DNA of 38,706 nucleotides from Deltaproteobacteria bacterium (GCA_016930215.1 JAFGHH010000046.1:1-38706); one strand, 5' to 3'; shown: positions 23,901-33,433, numbered from the stretch's first letter. Notes: generated by a model from the letters alone, not told the origin. Translations and numbers: made by a program.

Positions 23901-26900
23901 GTCGAGCCGGACCACGATGCGGCCCTCGATGCCCTGGAGCGGATCTACCACGCCACCGGCCGCTCGGCCGAGCTCGCCGAGGTGCTGCAACGCAAGCGCG
24001 GCAAGCCGGGAACCGGCCCGGCCCGGATGGAGCTGACCTTCCGACTCGGCCAGCTCTTCGCCGGGCCCCTCGAGCAGGAGGCCAAGGCGATCGAAGCGTT
24101 CCGCGAGGTGTTGCAGACGGAACCCGGCCACGCCGAGGCCGTCGCGGCGCTCGAGAAGTACCTGGCGAAGCCCGAACACCGCCTGGACGTCGCGCGGTTC
24201 CTCGAGCCGCACTACCTCGAGTCGAACAACTTCCCCAAGCTCGCCTGGGCGCTGCAGATCATCATCGAGGGAACCGCCGCCGGGTCGCAGCGACTGGAGC
24301 TGATGCGGCGGCTGGCGCGGGTCTACGAGGAAGCGCTGGCCGATGCGGAGGCCGCGTTCCTCACGCTCTCCGAGGCGGTCGGCGAGAACCCCGCCGAGGA
24401 GGAGCTGTGGGACGACTTCGACCGCCTCGCCGCCGTGGTCAAGGACCGCGCCGGCCAGGTCAAGCGCCTGGAGGAGGTCTACGACTCCGGCCGCCTCGGC
24501 GACGACGCCCAGCTCCGCCTGGCGCGCCGGCTGGCCGTGCTCTGCGACGAGGCTCTCGGCGAACGCAAGCGCGCCGAGCGGTACCACCGGTTGATCCTCG
24601 AGCGTGACGCGGACGATGCGGCGTCGTTCTCCGCGCTCGATGCGCTGCTCAAGCTCGAGGAGCGCTACGACGACCTGTCCCAACTCCTGCGGGCCCGCGC
24701 CGACCGCGCGACCCAGGACGCCGTGCGGGTCGACATGCTCCAGCAGCTCGCCTTCCTGCTCGAGGACATGCTCGAGCGGCCCGACCAGGCGACGGCCACG
24801 TACCGCGAGCTCCGCGAGCTGCAGCCCGACAACGAGGTCGCGATCCGGGCGCTCGAGCGCCTGTACCAGCAGCAGGAACAGTGGGAGCGGCTCGTCGAGC
24901 TGCTCGAGACGACCTTGCCGGTGGTCCGTTTCGAGGACGAGCTGGACCGGCGGCTGCGCATCGCCGAGCTGCGCGAGCAGAAGCTCGCACAGCCCGCCGC
25001 CGCGCTCGACGACTACCGCCAGATCCTCTCCCGCAGGCCCGACGACGCCCGCGTGCTCCAGGCGCTCGAGCGCCTGTTGGCGGTCGAGACGCTGCGCCAG
25101 GAGGTGGCCGACCTGCTCGCGCCGCTGCACGAGCGGGCGGGACGGTATGCCGATCTCGGTCGCGTCCTGGCCGTGAAGCTCGAGGCCGCGGCGACACCGT
25201 CGGACAAGGTGCTGGTGTGGACGCGCATCGCCCAGATCCGCGAGGACGCCCTGACCGACCTCGACGGCGCCTTCGAGGCCTACTCGCAGGCGGTGGAGGC
25301 CGACCCGACCGACCCGGCGCCGCGCACGCAACTGGCGCGGATCGCCGACGCCCAGGGGCTCCACGCGTTGTACGCCGACGTGCTGGAAGGCATCCTGGGG
25401 AAGCTCGGCGACGACCTCCCGTTGCGCGCCGAGCTCCTCGGCCGGCTGGCGGCGCTCTACGACGAGTCGCTCAACGACCCGGCCAAGGCCGAGCAGGCCT
25501 ATCGCCGCTGGCTCGACGTCGACCGCGACGACCCCTCGATCGCGATTCCCGCGGCACAGGCCCTGGAGCGGATCCTCGCGGCGCGCGAACGGCACGCCGA
25601 CCTGGTCGATGTGCTGCGGATCCAGGCGCGCTTCGCGGAGACCGCGGAACGGCGCGTGGAGCTGCTGCGCCGCGTGGCCGAGATCCAGGAGTCGTTCCTC
25701 AACGACGGGGCCGCCGCGCTGCTCACGGTCGAGGAACTCGACGAGGTCGCCCCGCAGGACCCCGACAACCTGCGCGCGCTCGAGCGGCTCTACCACCAGG
25801 CCGGCCAGTGGCTGAAGCTCGTCGACGTGCTGCGCCGGCGCTCGACGCTCGCCGCCGACCCCCAGGACCGCCGCAGCATCGCCTACCGCATCGCCGAGCT
25901 GCTCGAGGAGAAGCTCGCCGATCGCGACGAGGCGATCGTGGCCTACCAGGGGATTCTCGCCGAGGCGCCGGGCGAGGTGCCCGCGGTGCGGGCGCTGATC
26001 CGCCTGTTCCAGGCCTCCGCGCAGTGGTCCGACCTGCTCGATACCCTGCACCGGATGCTCGAGCTGGCCACGGACCCGGTCGAGCAGGTCGCGCTGCTGT
26101 GCAACATGGGCGACGTGCAGCGCGAGCGGACCAAGGACCTGTCGGAGGCGGTCGAGTCGTACCGCCGCGCGTTGGAGCGGGACGGTCAGAGCGTCGCGGC
26201 CCGCACGGCCCTGGAGCAGCTGACGACGGAGCCCGACGTCAAGCTTGCCGCGGCCCGCATCCTGGCCGGGGTCTACGAGCGGGAGGCCAGCTTCGGCCGC
26301 CTGCTGGAAATGCTCGACATCGAGACCGCCGAGGCCGAGGACGACGAGCGCCGGATCGCCGCGCTGCGGCGGTCGGCCGAGGTCGCCGAGGTGGGGCTCG
26401 GCGACGTGCGCCGTTCCTTCGGCTATGCCGGCCAGGCCTTCCGCCTGATGGCCGGCACGCCGGAGGCGGCTGCCGCGGTCGCCGAGCTCGAACGGCTGGC
26501 GCGGGGCACCGGCGACGCGGCGGCCCTGGCCACGCTCTACCGCGAGGTCGCCCCCGACCTGATCGATCTCGCCCTGCAGACCACCGTCTACCTCCGCGTG
26601 GCCGAACTGGCCCGGCAGGCGTCGCAGTACGACACGGCGACCGAGTACTACACCAAGGTCCTGGACAACGACCCCGCCAACCTCGGCGCCCTCGACGCCC
26701 TCGACCAGGTCTACACGGCCACCGAACGCTGGTCCGACCTGCTCGAGATCTACCGCCGCAAGGGGGACCTGGCCCAGGTCCCCGCGGAGAAGGTCACCCT
26801 GCTGCTGCAGCAGGGACGACTGTGCGAGCAGAAGCTCGGGGACCAGTCCACGGCCGTCGCCTGCTACGAGGCCGTGCTGGAGGCGGACGAACGGAACGCG

Positions 26901-29900
26901 GAGGCCACGACGGCGCTCGAGCGCCTCTACGCCGAGGCCGAACGCTGGTCGCCGCTGGTGTCGTTGTTCGAACGCCAGCTGGAATGGCCGGGAGTGGACG
27001 TCCTCGCGCTGCGCCAGCGCGCCGCCGATACCGTGCTCGAGAAGCTCGGCGACCCGCCGCGCGCGTTCGAGCACTACCGCGCCGCGCTCGAGGCGAATCC
27101 GACCTACCCACCGACCCTCGAGCGGCTCGAGTCGCTGCTGCGCGAGGGCGACCACCGGGCCGAGGCGGCCGTCGTCCTGGAGGAGGTCTACCGGCGGCGG
27201 ATGGAGCTGCAGAAGCTCGTCGAGGTGCTGCTGGTCCGCCACGACCTGGAGGAGTCGCCCGACGACCGCAAGCAGACCCTGCGGCAGGTCGGCCAGCTCT
27301 ACGAGGAGCAGTTGGAGAACCTGGACCAGGCGTTCGTCGTCTACGGCCGGCTGTTCCGCGAGGACATCGAGGATGCCGACAGCCGGGAGCTCGTCGAGCG
27401 ACTGGCGGGGGTGATGTCGACCTGGTCGCGACTGGCGGACCTGTACGAGGCGATCCTCAAGGATGCCGACGTCGATACCCAGGCCACGGCGGCCCTGGCC
27501 TTCCGCCTGGGCGAGGTGGCCGAGGAGCGGCTTCGCGACTTCCCGCGGGCCCGCGAGGCGTACCGGCGGGCCCACGCCTTCGAGCCGAGCAACCAGCAGG
27601 CAATGGGGGCGCTGGAACGCGTGTTCGCCGCCACCGAGGACTGGGCCGCGCTGCTCGAGCTGCTGCGCCAGGTCGCCGACGGGACGTACGACCCGGCCGC
27701 GCGCAAGACGCTGCTGTTCCGCATGGCCGCGATCCTCGAGGAGAAGCAGGAGAACCGCGCCCAGGCCATCGATGTCTACGTCGAGGTGCTCGACGTGGAC
27801 CCGGCCGACGCCCAGGCGATCGCCGCCCTCGATCGGCTGTACTACTACGAGAAGCGCTGGGACGACCTGGCCGACCTGTTGCTGCGCCAGATCGAACAGC
27901 TGGCGGACGAACGCTCCGGCAACGCGCTCCGCTATCGCCTGGCGATGCTGTACCAGGAGCAACTGGCCGACGTGGAGCGCGCCGTGGCGACCCTCGAGGA
28001 AGTCCTGCGCCTCGACCCGGCCTTCCGGGAGGCGATCGCGGCGATGGAGTCCCTGCTGTCCGACCCCGACCAGCGCTTCCGCGTCGCCCAGTCGCTGGTC
28101 CCCGTGTACCAGCAGCTCGACGACTGGGAGAGCCTGGTCCAGGTCTACCAGGTCGAGCTCGAGGCGCTGCAGGACCCGACCGAACGGATCCTGCGCTGGC
28201 TGGAGATCGCGCGGCTGTACGAGGCCAAGGGCAACGACCCGCGCAGCGCCTTCCGCGCCTACTCCGCCGCCTTCACCGAGGACCCCAGCGACCAGGGCGT
28301 GCTGGAGCAGCTCCAGCGCCTGGCGACGGCGCTCGGCGGCTGGGCCGAACTGGTCGTGGCGCTCGAGGCCGGCCTGAAGAAGCTCGACGACGGCACGATG
28401 AAGGCCGACCTCCTGCGCCAGATCGCCCGCACGCTCGACCGGCGCCTCGGCGACTTCCGCGGCGCCGTGTCGGCCTACGAGCGCCTGCTCCAGCTCGAGC
28501 CCGCCGATCTCGAGGCCATCGACGGCCTCGACGCCCTTCTCACGCTGCTGGCCGAGTGGAACCGCCTGATCGAGGTGCTGGACCTGCGGGCCGACATGGT
28601 CGGCGACGCCGTACAGCAGAAGGCGGTCCGGCAGCGCCAAGGCGAGATCTGCGAGGAACAGCTCGGGCGCCTCGACGACGCCATCGACTTCTACCGCAAG
28701 GCCCTCGACCTCGACGAAACGGACCTCAAGCTGTACGACTCGATCGCGGCGCTGTTCGAGCGCCGGGAACGCTGGGCCGAGCTGGTCGAGCTCCTCGAAC
28801 GCAAGCTGACCGTGCTGGCCGACCCGGCCGGACGCCGCGAAACCCTCGCCCGCATGGCGCGCACCCAGCACGAGCGGCTCCAGAACAACGCCGCGGCCGT
28901 CCAGAGCTGGCGCTCGCTGCTCGAGGAGGCCCCGGCCGACCGCGAGGCGCTCGACGCGCTCGACGCGCTGCTCGAGGCCGATCAGGCCTGGTACGACCTC
29001 GTCGAGATCCTGCAGCGCAAACTCGACGCCGCCGGCACCGACGCCGAGCGGCTCGCCCTGCGACTGCGCCTCGGGCAGCTCGCCCGGCAGCAGATCGAGG
29101 ACCCGACCGCCGCGATCGAACACTACGAGCGGGCCCTGGCCCTGGCGCCGGACACCGTCGAGGCGGTGACGGCGTTGCGGGCGATCGCGGAGGACGAGGA
29201 GCATCGCTTCCGCGTGTTCGACATCCTCGAGCCGGCGTTGCGGCATCGCGGCCGCTGGCAGGACCTGCTGGAGCTGCGCGAGCTGCGCCTGAAAGCGATC
29301 GAGGACCCCCTGGCGCGGGTCGAGGAACTGGCGTCGATCGCCGACCTCCTCGAGCGGGCCCTTGGCCGGCCGGCCGAGGCCTTCGAGGCGCATCTGCGGG
29401 CGGTGCGGGAGGAAGCCCCGTCGCCCGCGGCGATCGAGGCGGCCCAGCGGCTGGCCGTGCAGCTGGGCAAGTGGGGCGACCTGTACGACGCCCTCGGTGC
29501 CAAGGCCAAGGTCACCTCCGACGCACAGGCCGGCGGGGCGCTGTGGATGCTCGCCGGTGCGATTGCCGAGTCCCAGATCGAGGACGTCGATCGCGCCGTC
29601 GTCGCCTACCGCGCCGCCCTCGACACCGGCGTCGCCGAGGCCGAGTCGCTGGAGGCCCTGGACCGCCTGTACTCGCGTCTCGAACGCTGGGACGACCTCG
29701 TGGAGGTCCTCGAGCGGAAGCTCGGTGCCGCCCCCGACCCCGCCCAGCAGAGCCGCATCGAGCTCCGCATCGGCCGGCTGCGCCTCGAGCGCTACCGCGA
29801 CATCGATGCGGCGATCGCCGCCATGCGCGCCGTGCTCGAACGGACGCCGGACGACGTCGAGGCGACGCAGCTGCTGGAATCGCTGTGGGACCGGACCGAA

Positions 29901-32123
29901 CAGCTCCCCGTGCTGCTCGAGATCCTCGGGCCTGTCTACCGCGCGCGCGGGGAGTTCCGGAGCCTGCTCCAGCTGATGGAGCTCCGGACCAAGGAGCTGG
30001 CCGACGGCGGCGAGCGCGTGGCGATGCTGCGCGAAATGGCCGAGCTGGCGGAGGAGCAGTTGCACGACCCGGGCCGCGCCTTCGATTGCCTGGCGCGGGC
30101 CTTCGAGACCCAGCCCGACGAGAGCGGACTGCTGGAGGATGTCGAGCGGCTGGGCGAGGTGCTGGGCGCGTTCCCGCAGCTGATCGAGCTGGGGGCCAAG
30201 GCCGCCGAGCGGGTCGACGACGCCTCGACCAAGACCGCGCTGCTGCTGCGTTGCGCCCGCTGGGCCGCCCGCACCGGCGACGACGGCCGTGCCGTCGAAT
30301 TCCACCGCGCCCTGCTGGCGCTGGAGCCGGAGCACGAGGAGTCGCTGCGCGAGCTCCAGGAGCTGCTCGAGCGCCTCGGCCGACACGCCGAGCTCGCCGA
30401 TGTCGTCGAGCGGCGGGCGGTCGTGGTCTACGACCTGGAAGAGAAGAAACGCCTGCTCCGCGGGCTCGCCCAGCTCGCCGTCGAGCGTCTCGGCGACCTC
30501 CAGCGCGCCGCCGGCGCCTACGACCGGCTGCTCGAACACGACGAGTCCGACCTCGAGGCGCTCGACGCCGTGATCGCGCTGCGCGAGCGGCTCGAGGAAT
30601 GGCCGACGCTGGCCGAATTGCTCGCGCGGCGCCTGCAGGTGACCGCGGACCCGGGCCCGGCCAACGCCATTCGCAAGCGCCTCGGCGCACTGCTGCTCGG
30701 ACCGCTCGAGCGCGCCGAGGAAGGCCTGGCGACCCTCAAGGAAATCCTCGACGACGCGCCCGAGGACCCCGACGCGATCGGCACGCTCGAAGGCCACTAC
30801 TCCCGGCACGAGCGCTGGAACGACCTGCGCGACCTGCTGCGCGACCGGCTGGACCGGAGCACCGACGCCGCCGCCCGCCTGGCGCTCCTGGAGCGGCTCT
30901 CCGAGCTGGCCGAGACGCGGCTCGAGGCGCCCGAGGAGGCGCTGGACTTCGCGCTCCAGATGCTCGACGTCGAGCGCACCCATGCCGCGGCGCGCGGGCG
31001 CGTCGAACGGCTGCTGGGGTCGCTCCAACGCTGGGACGACCTGGCGATGCACTTCGAGACCTGGGTGCGCGAGGCCGAGGGCCACGACCCCACGGAGGAG
31101 CTGCGGCTCCTGGTGAAGATCGGCGAGATCCGCGAGCGCGAAATGGACGACCCGGACGGCGCCGTGGAGTACTTCGAGAGGGTGTTGGCGCGCGAGGCCA
31201 ACCACACGCTGGCGCTGGCCGCCCTGGCGCGGATCCACGAGCGGAAGGGCGACTGGGCGAAGTGCGTGGAGGTGCTGGAACGCGCCGTGGGCAGCGGCGG
31301 CGCCCCGGCCGACGTCTCCGAGGCGCTCGTCCGGCTGGGCAAGGTGAAGCAGGACCACCTGAAAGACGTCCCCGGCGCGCTGCTCAACTACCAGCAGGCG
31401 GTCCAGGCCAACCCGGAGAACCGGGGCGCCGTGGACGCCGTCCTCGCCCTCTCCAAGCAGGCCAACGAGTGGCCGACCTGGGCCGCGTACGCCGAGTACG
31501 CGCTGCGCTTCGTCGCCGACGACAAGGACAAGGTGACTCCGCTGCTCGAGGTCGCCGGCGTGCACGCCGAGAAGCTCGGCGACCGCGCCAAGGCCCTGCA
31601 GCTCGTCGAGGCCGTGCGGACCATCGCGCCGGACGACCGCAACGTGCTGGTCAGGCTCTGCGACCTGCTGACCCAGGAGGGGCGGACCGACGAGGCGATC
31701 CCGATCCTGGAGCAGTTGGTGACGGGCGAGGAAGGCGCCGGCAAACGGCGCGGCAAGGAAACCGCGGTCTACCTCGAACGGCTGGCGGCCGCGCTGGAGG
31801 CCAAGGGCGACCGCGCCGGCGCCCGCACGCGCCTGGAAGAAGCCGCGCGGATCGATGTCACCAACGTCGCCGTCGCCTATCGCCTCGGCCTGCTGTACCA
31901 GCAGGAGGGCGAGGTCGAGCGGTCGATGCAGAAGCTGCGCCCGCTGCTGCTGCAGAAGATCGACCCCCAGAGCGGTGTCGACAAGGCCGACGTCTACTTC
32001 CACCTGGCCGAGATGCACATCGGCAAGAACGAGAAACCGAAGGCGCTGTCGATGATCGAACGAGGCCTGCAGGCCAACCCGGACCACGGAGGCTGCAAGA
32101 CGCTCAAGGAGCAACTGAAGTAG
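20940..32123 (+). CDS. Giant soluble TPR-like repeat protein (3727 residues)
   Basis: One unbroken 11.2 kb gene. There is no signal peptide or membrane segment, so it is probably cytoplasmic. Nearly all of it is helical repeat: a unit of about 72 residues, each two TPR-like hairpins, with the pattern W-x-D-L-x-x-L-L, then E-R-L-x-D, A-I-x-x-Y-x-x-V-L, L-D-P, A-L-x-x-L-x-R-L-Y. About 50 units fit. At about residues 1076, 1382, 1764, 2375, 2751 and 2984 a unit carries an extra helix of about 17 residues (VARFLEP-type). The C-terminal 100 residues are more canonical TPRs. The start is the ATG after AAGGAGG, 8 bases away. Very large TPR proteins occur in myxobacteria, including one in the gliding machinery; orthology is not shown. 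Likely a scaffold. Confidence 0.88.
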   Translation: MSTQLPQLLSSLLQTPGDESTLTAIREWAAAGPAAGDAAEALSRAETVVAELGKAGRWGEAAALLEALLPLAEGERRAELLVAQGRIEEESLYDVKKALATYRKALDASSGQPAATEAVQRLEQLAAEWKRIVERFEEEAVSETEPALKSQLYLRVAGLVESFGGKAKERTPAVLGHLQNALRANPANHAAVQMLIRVMGRAKRLDDLAPQLVQLAGEAKARDEKVALLSEAAKAYVRLEQPDKAAKLYQEVLGHAPAHTAALSFLVDYCTTVGDADHLVALYEEMLKTRPKGESEVELLFQIGMVHWRMRNDAATAEEYFRRIRKTSPAHPAALNFYRTFCKESGDFTRLLQILLEAQRAAEHDDEKVRYLQEIAELAEQRLQNDERAIEAFKGVLKLRPGDRTAAAQLKRLYGKTEKWNALIDVYKGELAAVEAGDVAGRSALLEEMVAIYRDHLRSEMMVIKTWLQVLELDATHAGAFQALREIFTQAGRWNDLIALLTRRAEGAESKDEKVALYRESATIWMQRLNNLNNAVKPLEMIRQLDPRDLETNGLLKEIYGKRRAFPELYALLVDELPDVPADRRVEQLTQIAQLAGERLDKREEAIRLWWEILDLDPERQDVFDIIERLAERAKDFEEVARVVRKRIERETAEQGRVQLLGKLAVIYQDRLRDPKRAASAYQEILELQPGHSKAIRMLKESFLAAGDFPALERLYESQNDWEGLVESLGVAADRTDDRALRIELSFKAARVYEERIEQPERAFRAYERVLEVEPQNRAAAEALARIYERQEDWKALARALTVLADLARTPDDKLPLARRLRELYAERLHEPARAFEWARHCYELAPRDADVVAALELHAEELRAFEDLLRLFEKRLPEAKGEERVDLLRRIAGIQASRLGDVDAAIEAYRRVLREHPGAVEAVQSLEHLLQSSGKLELLASFYRERLEETADAAPRLAWLVKLAGLLDEGLDRTDEAVQTWRQILDVEPDHDAALDALERIYHATGRSAELAEVLQRKRGKPGTGPARMELTFRLGQLFAGPLEQEAKAIEAFREVLQTEPGHAEAVAALEKYLAKPEHRLDVARFLEPHYLESNNFPKLAWALQIIIEGTAAGSQRLELMRRLARVYEEALADAEAAFLTLSEAVGENPAEEELWDDFDRLAAVVKDRAGQVKRLEEVYDSGRLGDDAQLRLARRLAVLCDEALGERKRAERYHRLILERDADDAASFSALDALLKLEERYDDLSQLLRARADRATQDAVRVDMLQQLAFLLEDMLERPDQATATYRELRELQPDNEVAIRALERLYQQQEQWERLVELLETTLPVVRFEDELDRRLRIAELREQKLAQPAAALDDYRQILSRRPDDARVLQALERLLAVETLRQEVADLLAPLHERAGRYADLGRVLAVKLEAAATPSDKVLVWTRIAQIREDALTDLDGAFEAYSQAVEADPTDPAPRTQLARIADAQGLHALYADVLEGILGKLGDDLPLRAELLGRLAALYDESLNDPAKAEQAYRRWLDVDRDDPSIAIPAAQALERILAARERHADLVDVLRIQARFAETAERRVELLRRVAEIQESFLNDGAAALLTVEELDEVAPQDPDNLRALERLYHQAGQWLKLVDVLRRRSTLAADPQDRRSIAYRIAELLEEKLADRDEAIVAYQGILAEAPGEVPAVRALIRLFQASAQWSDLLDTLHRMLELATDPVEQVALLCNMGDVQRERTKDLSEAVESYRRALERDGQSVAARTALEQLTTEPDVKLAAARILAGVYEREASFGRLLEMLDIETAEAEDDERRIAALRRSAEVAEVGLGDVRRSFGYAGQAFRLMAGTPEAAAAVAELERLARGTGDAAALATLYREVAPDLIDLALQTTVYLRVAELARQASQYDTATEYYTKVLDNDPANLGALDALDQVYTATERWSDLLEIYRRKGDLAQVPAEKVTLLLQQGRLCEQKLGDQSTAVACYEAVLEADERNAEATTALERLYAEAERWSPLVSLFERQLEWPGVDVLALRQRAADTVLEKLGDPPRAFEHYRAALEANPTYPPTLERLESLLREGDHRAEAAVVLEEVYRRRMELQKLVEVLLVRHDLEESPDDRKQTLRQVGQLYEEQLENLDQAFVVYGRLFREDIEDADSRELVERLAGVMSTWSRLADLYEAILKDADVDTQATAALAFRLGEVAEERLRDFPRAREAYRRAHAFEPSNQQAMGALERVFAATEDWAALLELLRQVADGTYDPAARKTLLFRMAAILEEKQENRAQAIDVYVEVLDVDPADAQAIAALDRLYYYEKRWDDLADLLLRQIEQLADERSGNALRYRLAMLYQEQLADVERAVATLEEVLRLDPAFREAIAAMESLLSDPDQRFRVAQSLVPVYQQLDDWESLVQVYQVELEALQDPTERILRWLEIARLYEAKGNDPRSAFRAYSAAFTEDPSDQGVLEQLQRLATALGGWAELVVALEAGLKKLDDGTMKADLLRQIARTLDRRLGDFRGAVSAYERLLQLEPADLEAIDGLDALLTLLAEWNRLIEVLDLRADMVGDAVQQKAVRQRQGEICEEQLGRLDDAIDFYRKALDLDETDLKLYDSIAALFERRERWAELVELLERKLTVLADPAGRRETLARMARTQHERLQNNAAAVQSWRSLLEEAPADREALDALDALLEADQAWYDLVEILQRKLDAAGTDAERLALRLRLGQLARQQIEDPTAAIEHYERALALAPDTVEAVTALRAIAEDEEHRFRVFDILEPALRHRGRWQDLLELRELRLKAIEDPLARVEELASIADLLERALGRPAEAFEAHLRAVREEAPSPAAIEAAQRLAVQLGKWGDLYDALGAKAKVTSDAQAGGALWMLAGAIAESQIEDVDRAVVAYRAALDTGVAEAESLEALDRLYSRLERWDDLVEVLERKLGAAPDPAQQSRIELRIGRLRLERYRDIDAAIAAMRAVLERTPDDVEATQLLESLWDRTEQLPVLLEILGPVYRARGEFRSLLQLMELRTKELADGGERVAMLREMAELAEEQLHDPGRAFDCLARAFETQPDESGLLEDVERLGEVLGAFPQLIELGAKAAERVDDASTKTALLLRCARWAARTGDDGRAVEFHRALLALEPEHEESLRELQELLERLGRHAELADVVERRAVVVYDLEEKKRLLRGLAQLAVERLGDLQRAAGAYDRLLEHDESDLEALDAVIALRERLEEWPTLAELLARRLQVTADPGPANAIRKRLGALLLGPLERAEEGLATLKEILDDAPEDPDAIGTLEGHYSRHERWNDLRDLLRDRLDRSTDAAARLALLERLSELAETRLEAPEEALDFALQMLDVERTHAAARGRVERLLGSLQRWDDLAMHFETWVREAEGHDPTEELRLLVKIGEIREREMDDPDGAVEYFERVLAREANHTLALAALARIHERKGDWAKCVEVLERAVGSGGAPADVSEALVRLGKVKQDHLKDVPGALLNYQQAVQANPENRGAVDAVLALSKQANEWPTWAAYAEYALRFVADDKDKVTPLLEVAGVHAEKLGDRAKALQLVEAVRTIAPDDRNVLVRLCDLLTQEGRTDEAIPILEQLVTGEEGAGKRRGKETAVYLERLAAALEAKGDRAGARTRLEEAARIDVTNVAVAYRLGLLYQQEGEVERSMQKLRPLLLQKIDPQSGVDKADVYFHLAEMHIGKNEKPKALSMIERGLQANPDHGGCKTLKEQLK

Positions 32124-32172
32124 GAGCCCCACCGGCCGTCGCGCGCGGTTGCCGCCGACGCGCCGGGGCTCC
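32123..32172 (+). terminator. Hairpin at the end of the giant TPR gene
   Basis: GGAGCCCC (32123-32130, beginning with the last base of the stop codon) and GGGGCTCC (32165-32172) are perfect 8-base complements enclosing 34 GC-rich bases. Well placed to end the giant transcript before the beta-oxidation operon; no U tract follows. Confidence 0.45.
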
Positions 32173-32228
32173 CCAACCGGGCCCGCGGACGGAAATGTCC
32201 CGGCGACCGCGAGTGGTAGGAGTCGGCG

Positions 32229-33413
32229 ATGCAGGGAAGGGAAGTGTTCATCGTCTCGGCCGTCCGCACGGCCGTCGGCAGTTTCCTGGGCATCTTCAAG
32301 GATGTCCCCGCCGCGCGGCTGGGGGCGACCGCGATTCGCGCCGCGCTGGAACGCGCGACCCTCGATCCGAAGCTCGTGGATGAGGTCTACATGGGCTGCG
32401 TGCTGACGGGCGGGATGGGCCAGGCCCCGGCGCGACAGGCCGCGCTCTTCGGCGGCATCCCGGACAGCGTTCCCTGCACGACCGTGGGCAAGGTCTGCGG
32501 CTCGGGCCTGCAGGCCGTGATCCTCGGCGCGAAGGCGATCGCGCTGGGCGACTGCGAGATCGTGGTCGCCGGCGGCATGGAAAGCATGACCCAGGCCCCG
32601 TTCAGCCTGCCCAAGGCCCGCCAGGGCTTCCGGATGGGCAAGGACGTCGTCGTCGACCTGATGGTCAACGACGGCCTGTGGGACGTCTACACCGACAAGC
32701 ACATGGGCCTGTGCGCCGAGCAGTGCGCGCAGAAGTACAAGTACACCCGGGAGATGCAGGACGACTTCGCCATCGAGTCCTACCGGCGGTCGACCGCGGC
32801 CATCGCGGCCGGCGAGTTCGCGCGCGAGATCGTGCCGTTCGAGGTGGCCCAGAAGAAGGGCCCTCCGCTGCGGATGGCGACGGACGAGGAACCGGGCCGC
32901 GGCAATCCCGACAAGCTGCGCACGCTCAAGCCGGCCTTCGATCCGAAGAACGGCACGATCACCGCCGGCAACGCCTCGAGCATCAACGACGGGGCCGCCG
33001 CCCTCGCCCTCGCCTCGGCCGAGGCGGTCAAGAAGCACGGCCTGACCCCGATCGCCCGCATCGTCTCCTACGAAGGGGCGGCCCAGGCCTCCGACTGGTT
33101 CATGACGGCGCCGATCCCGGCGATGCAGAAGGCGCTCCGACGCGCAAACTGGAAGACGACCGACGTCGACCTCTGGGAGATCAACGAGGCCTTCTCGGTG
33201 GTCACGATGGCCGCGATGCAGGAACTGAAGCTCGACCCGGCGAAGGTCAACCCGCGCGGCGGCGCCGTCTCGCTCGGTCACCCGATCGGGGCCAGCGGCG
33301 CGCGGGTCCTCGTCACGCTCCTGCACCTCATGGAGGACCGGAAGGTCGGCCGCGGGTGCACCTCGCTCTGCATCGGCGGCGGCGAGGCCCTGGCGATGAC
33401 GGTGTCGCGCTAG
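32229..33413 (+). CDS. Acetyl-CoA acetyltransferase (thiolase)
   Basis: 394 residues, the usual length. Joins two acetyl-CoA into acetoacetyl-CoA or splits 3-ketoacyl-CoA. The active-site residues are all visible: nucleophile Cys90 in KVCGSGL, the NEAF motif near residue 319, His351 in GHPIGASGAR, and the C-terminal Cys381 in SLCIGGGEA. The GHPIGASG context and length suit biosynthetic-type thiolases (AtoB/PhaA), but degradative use is equally possible given the following genes. The ATG has a TAGGAG ribosome site. First gene of a five-gene operon; the next starts 20 bases on. Confidence 0.93.
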   Translation: MQGREVFIVSAVRTAVGSFLGIFKDVPAARLGATAIRAALERATLDPKLVDEVYMGCVLTGGMGQAPARQAALFGGIPDSVPCTTVGKVCGSGLQAVILGAKAIALGDCEIVVAGGMESMTQAPFSLPKARQGFRMGKDVVVDLMVNDGLWDVYTDKHMGLCAEQCAQKYKYTREMQDDFAIESYRRSTAAIAAGEFAREIVPFEVAQKKGPPLRMATDEEPGRGNPDKLRTLKPAFDPKNGTITAGNASSINDGAAALALASAEAVKKHGLTPIARIVSYEGAAQASDWFMTAPIPAMQKALRRANWKTTDVDLWEINEAFSVVTMAAMQELKLDPAKVNPRGGAVSLGHPIGASGARVLVTLLHLMEDRKVGRGCTSLCIGGGEALAMTVSR

Positions 33414-33433
33414 TCACGGACGGAGGAACAACC

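Noticed and set aside
24881-32383. A 2500-codon frame on the plus strand shifted against the giant gene.
   Set aside because: Arg/Ala/Gly-rich shadow of GC-rich repeat DNA; the sense frame has clear TPR pattern and a ribosome site.
20943-33326. A 4127-codon open frame on the minus strand across the giant TPR gene.
   Set aside because: It is exactly in register with the sense codons and exists only because TTA, CTA and TCA are avoided. Its composition is biased and it has no start signals or known motifs.
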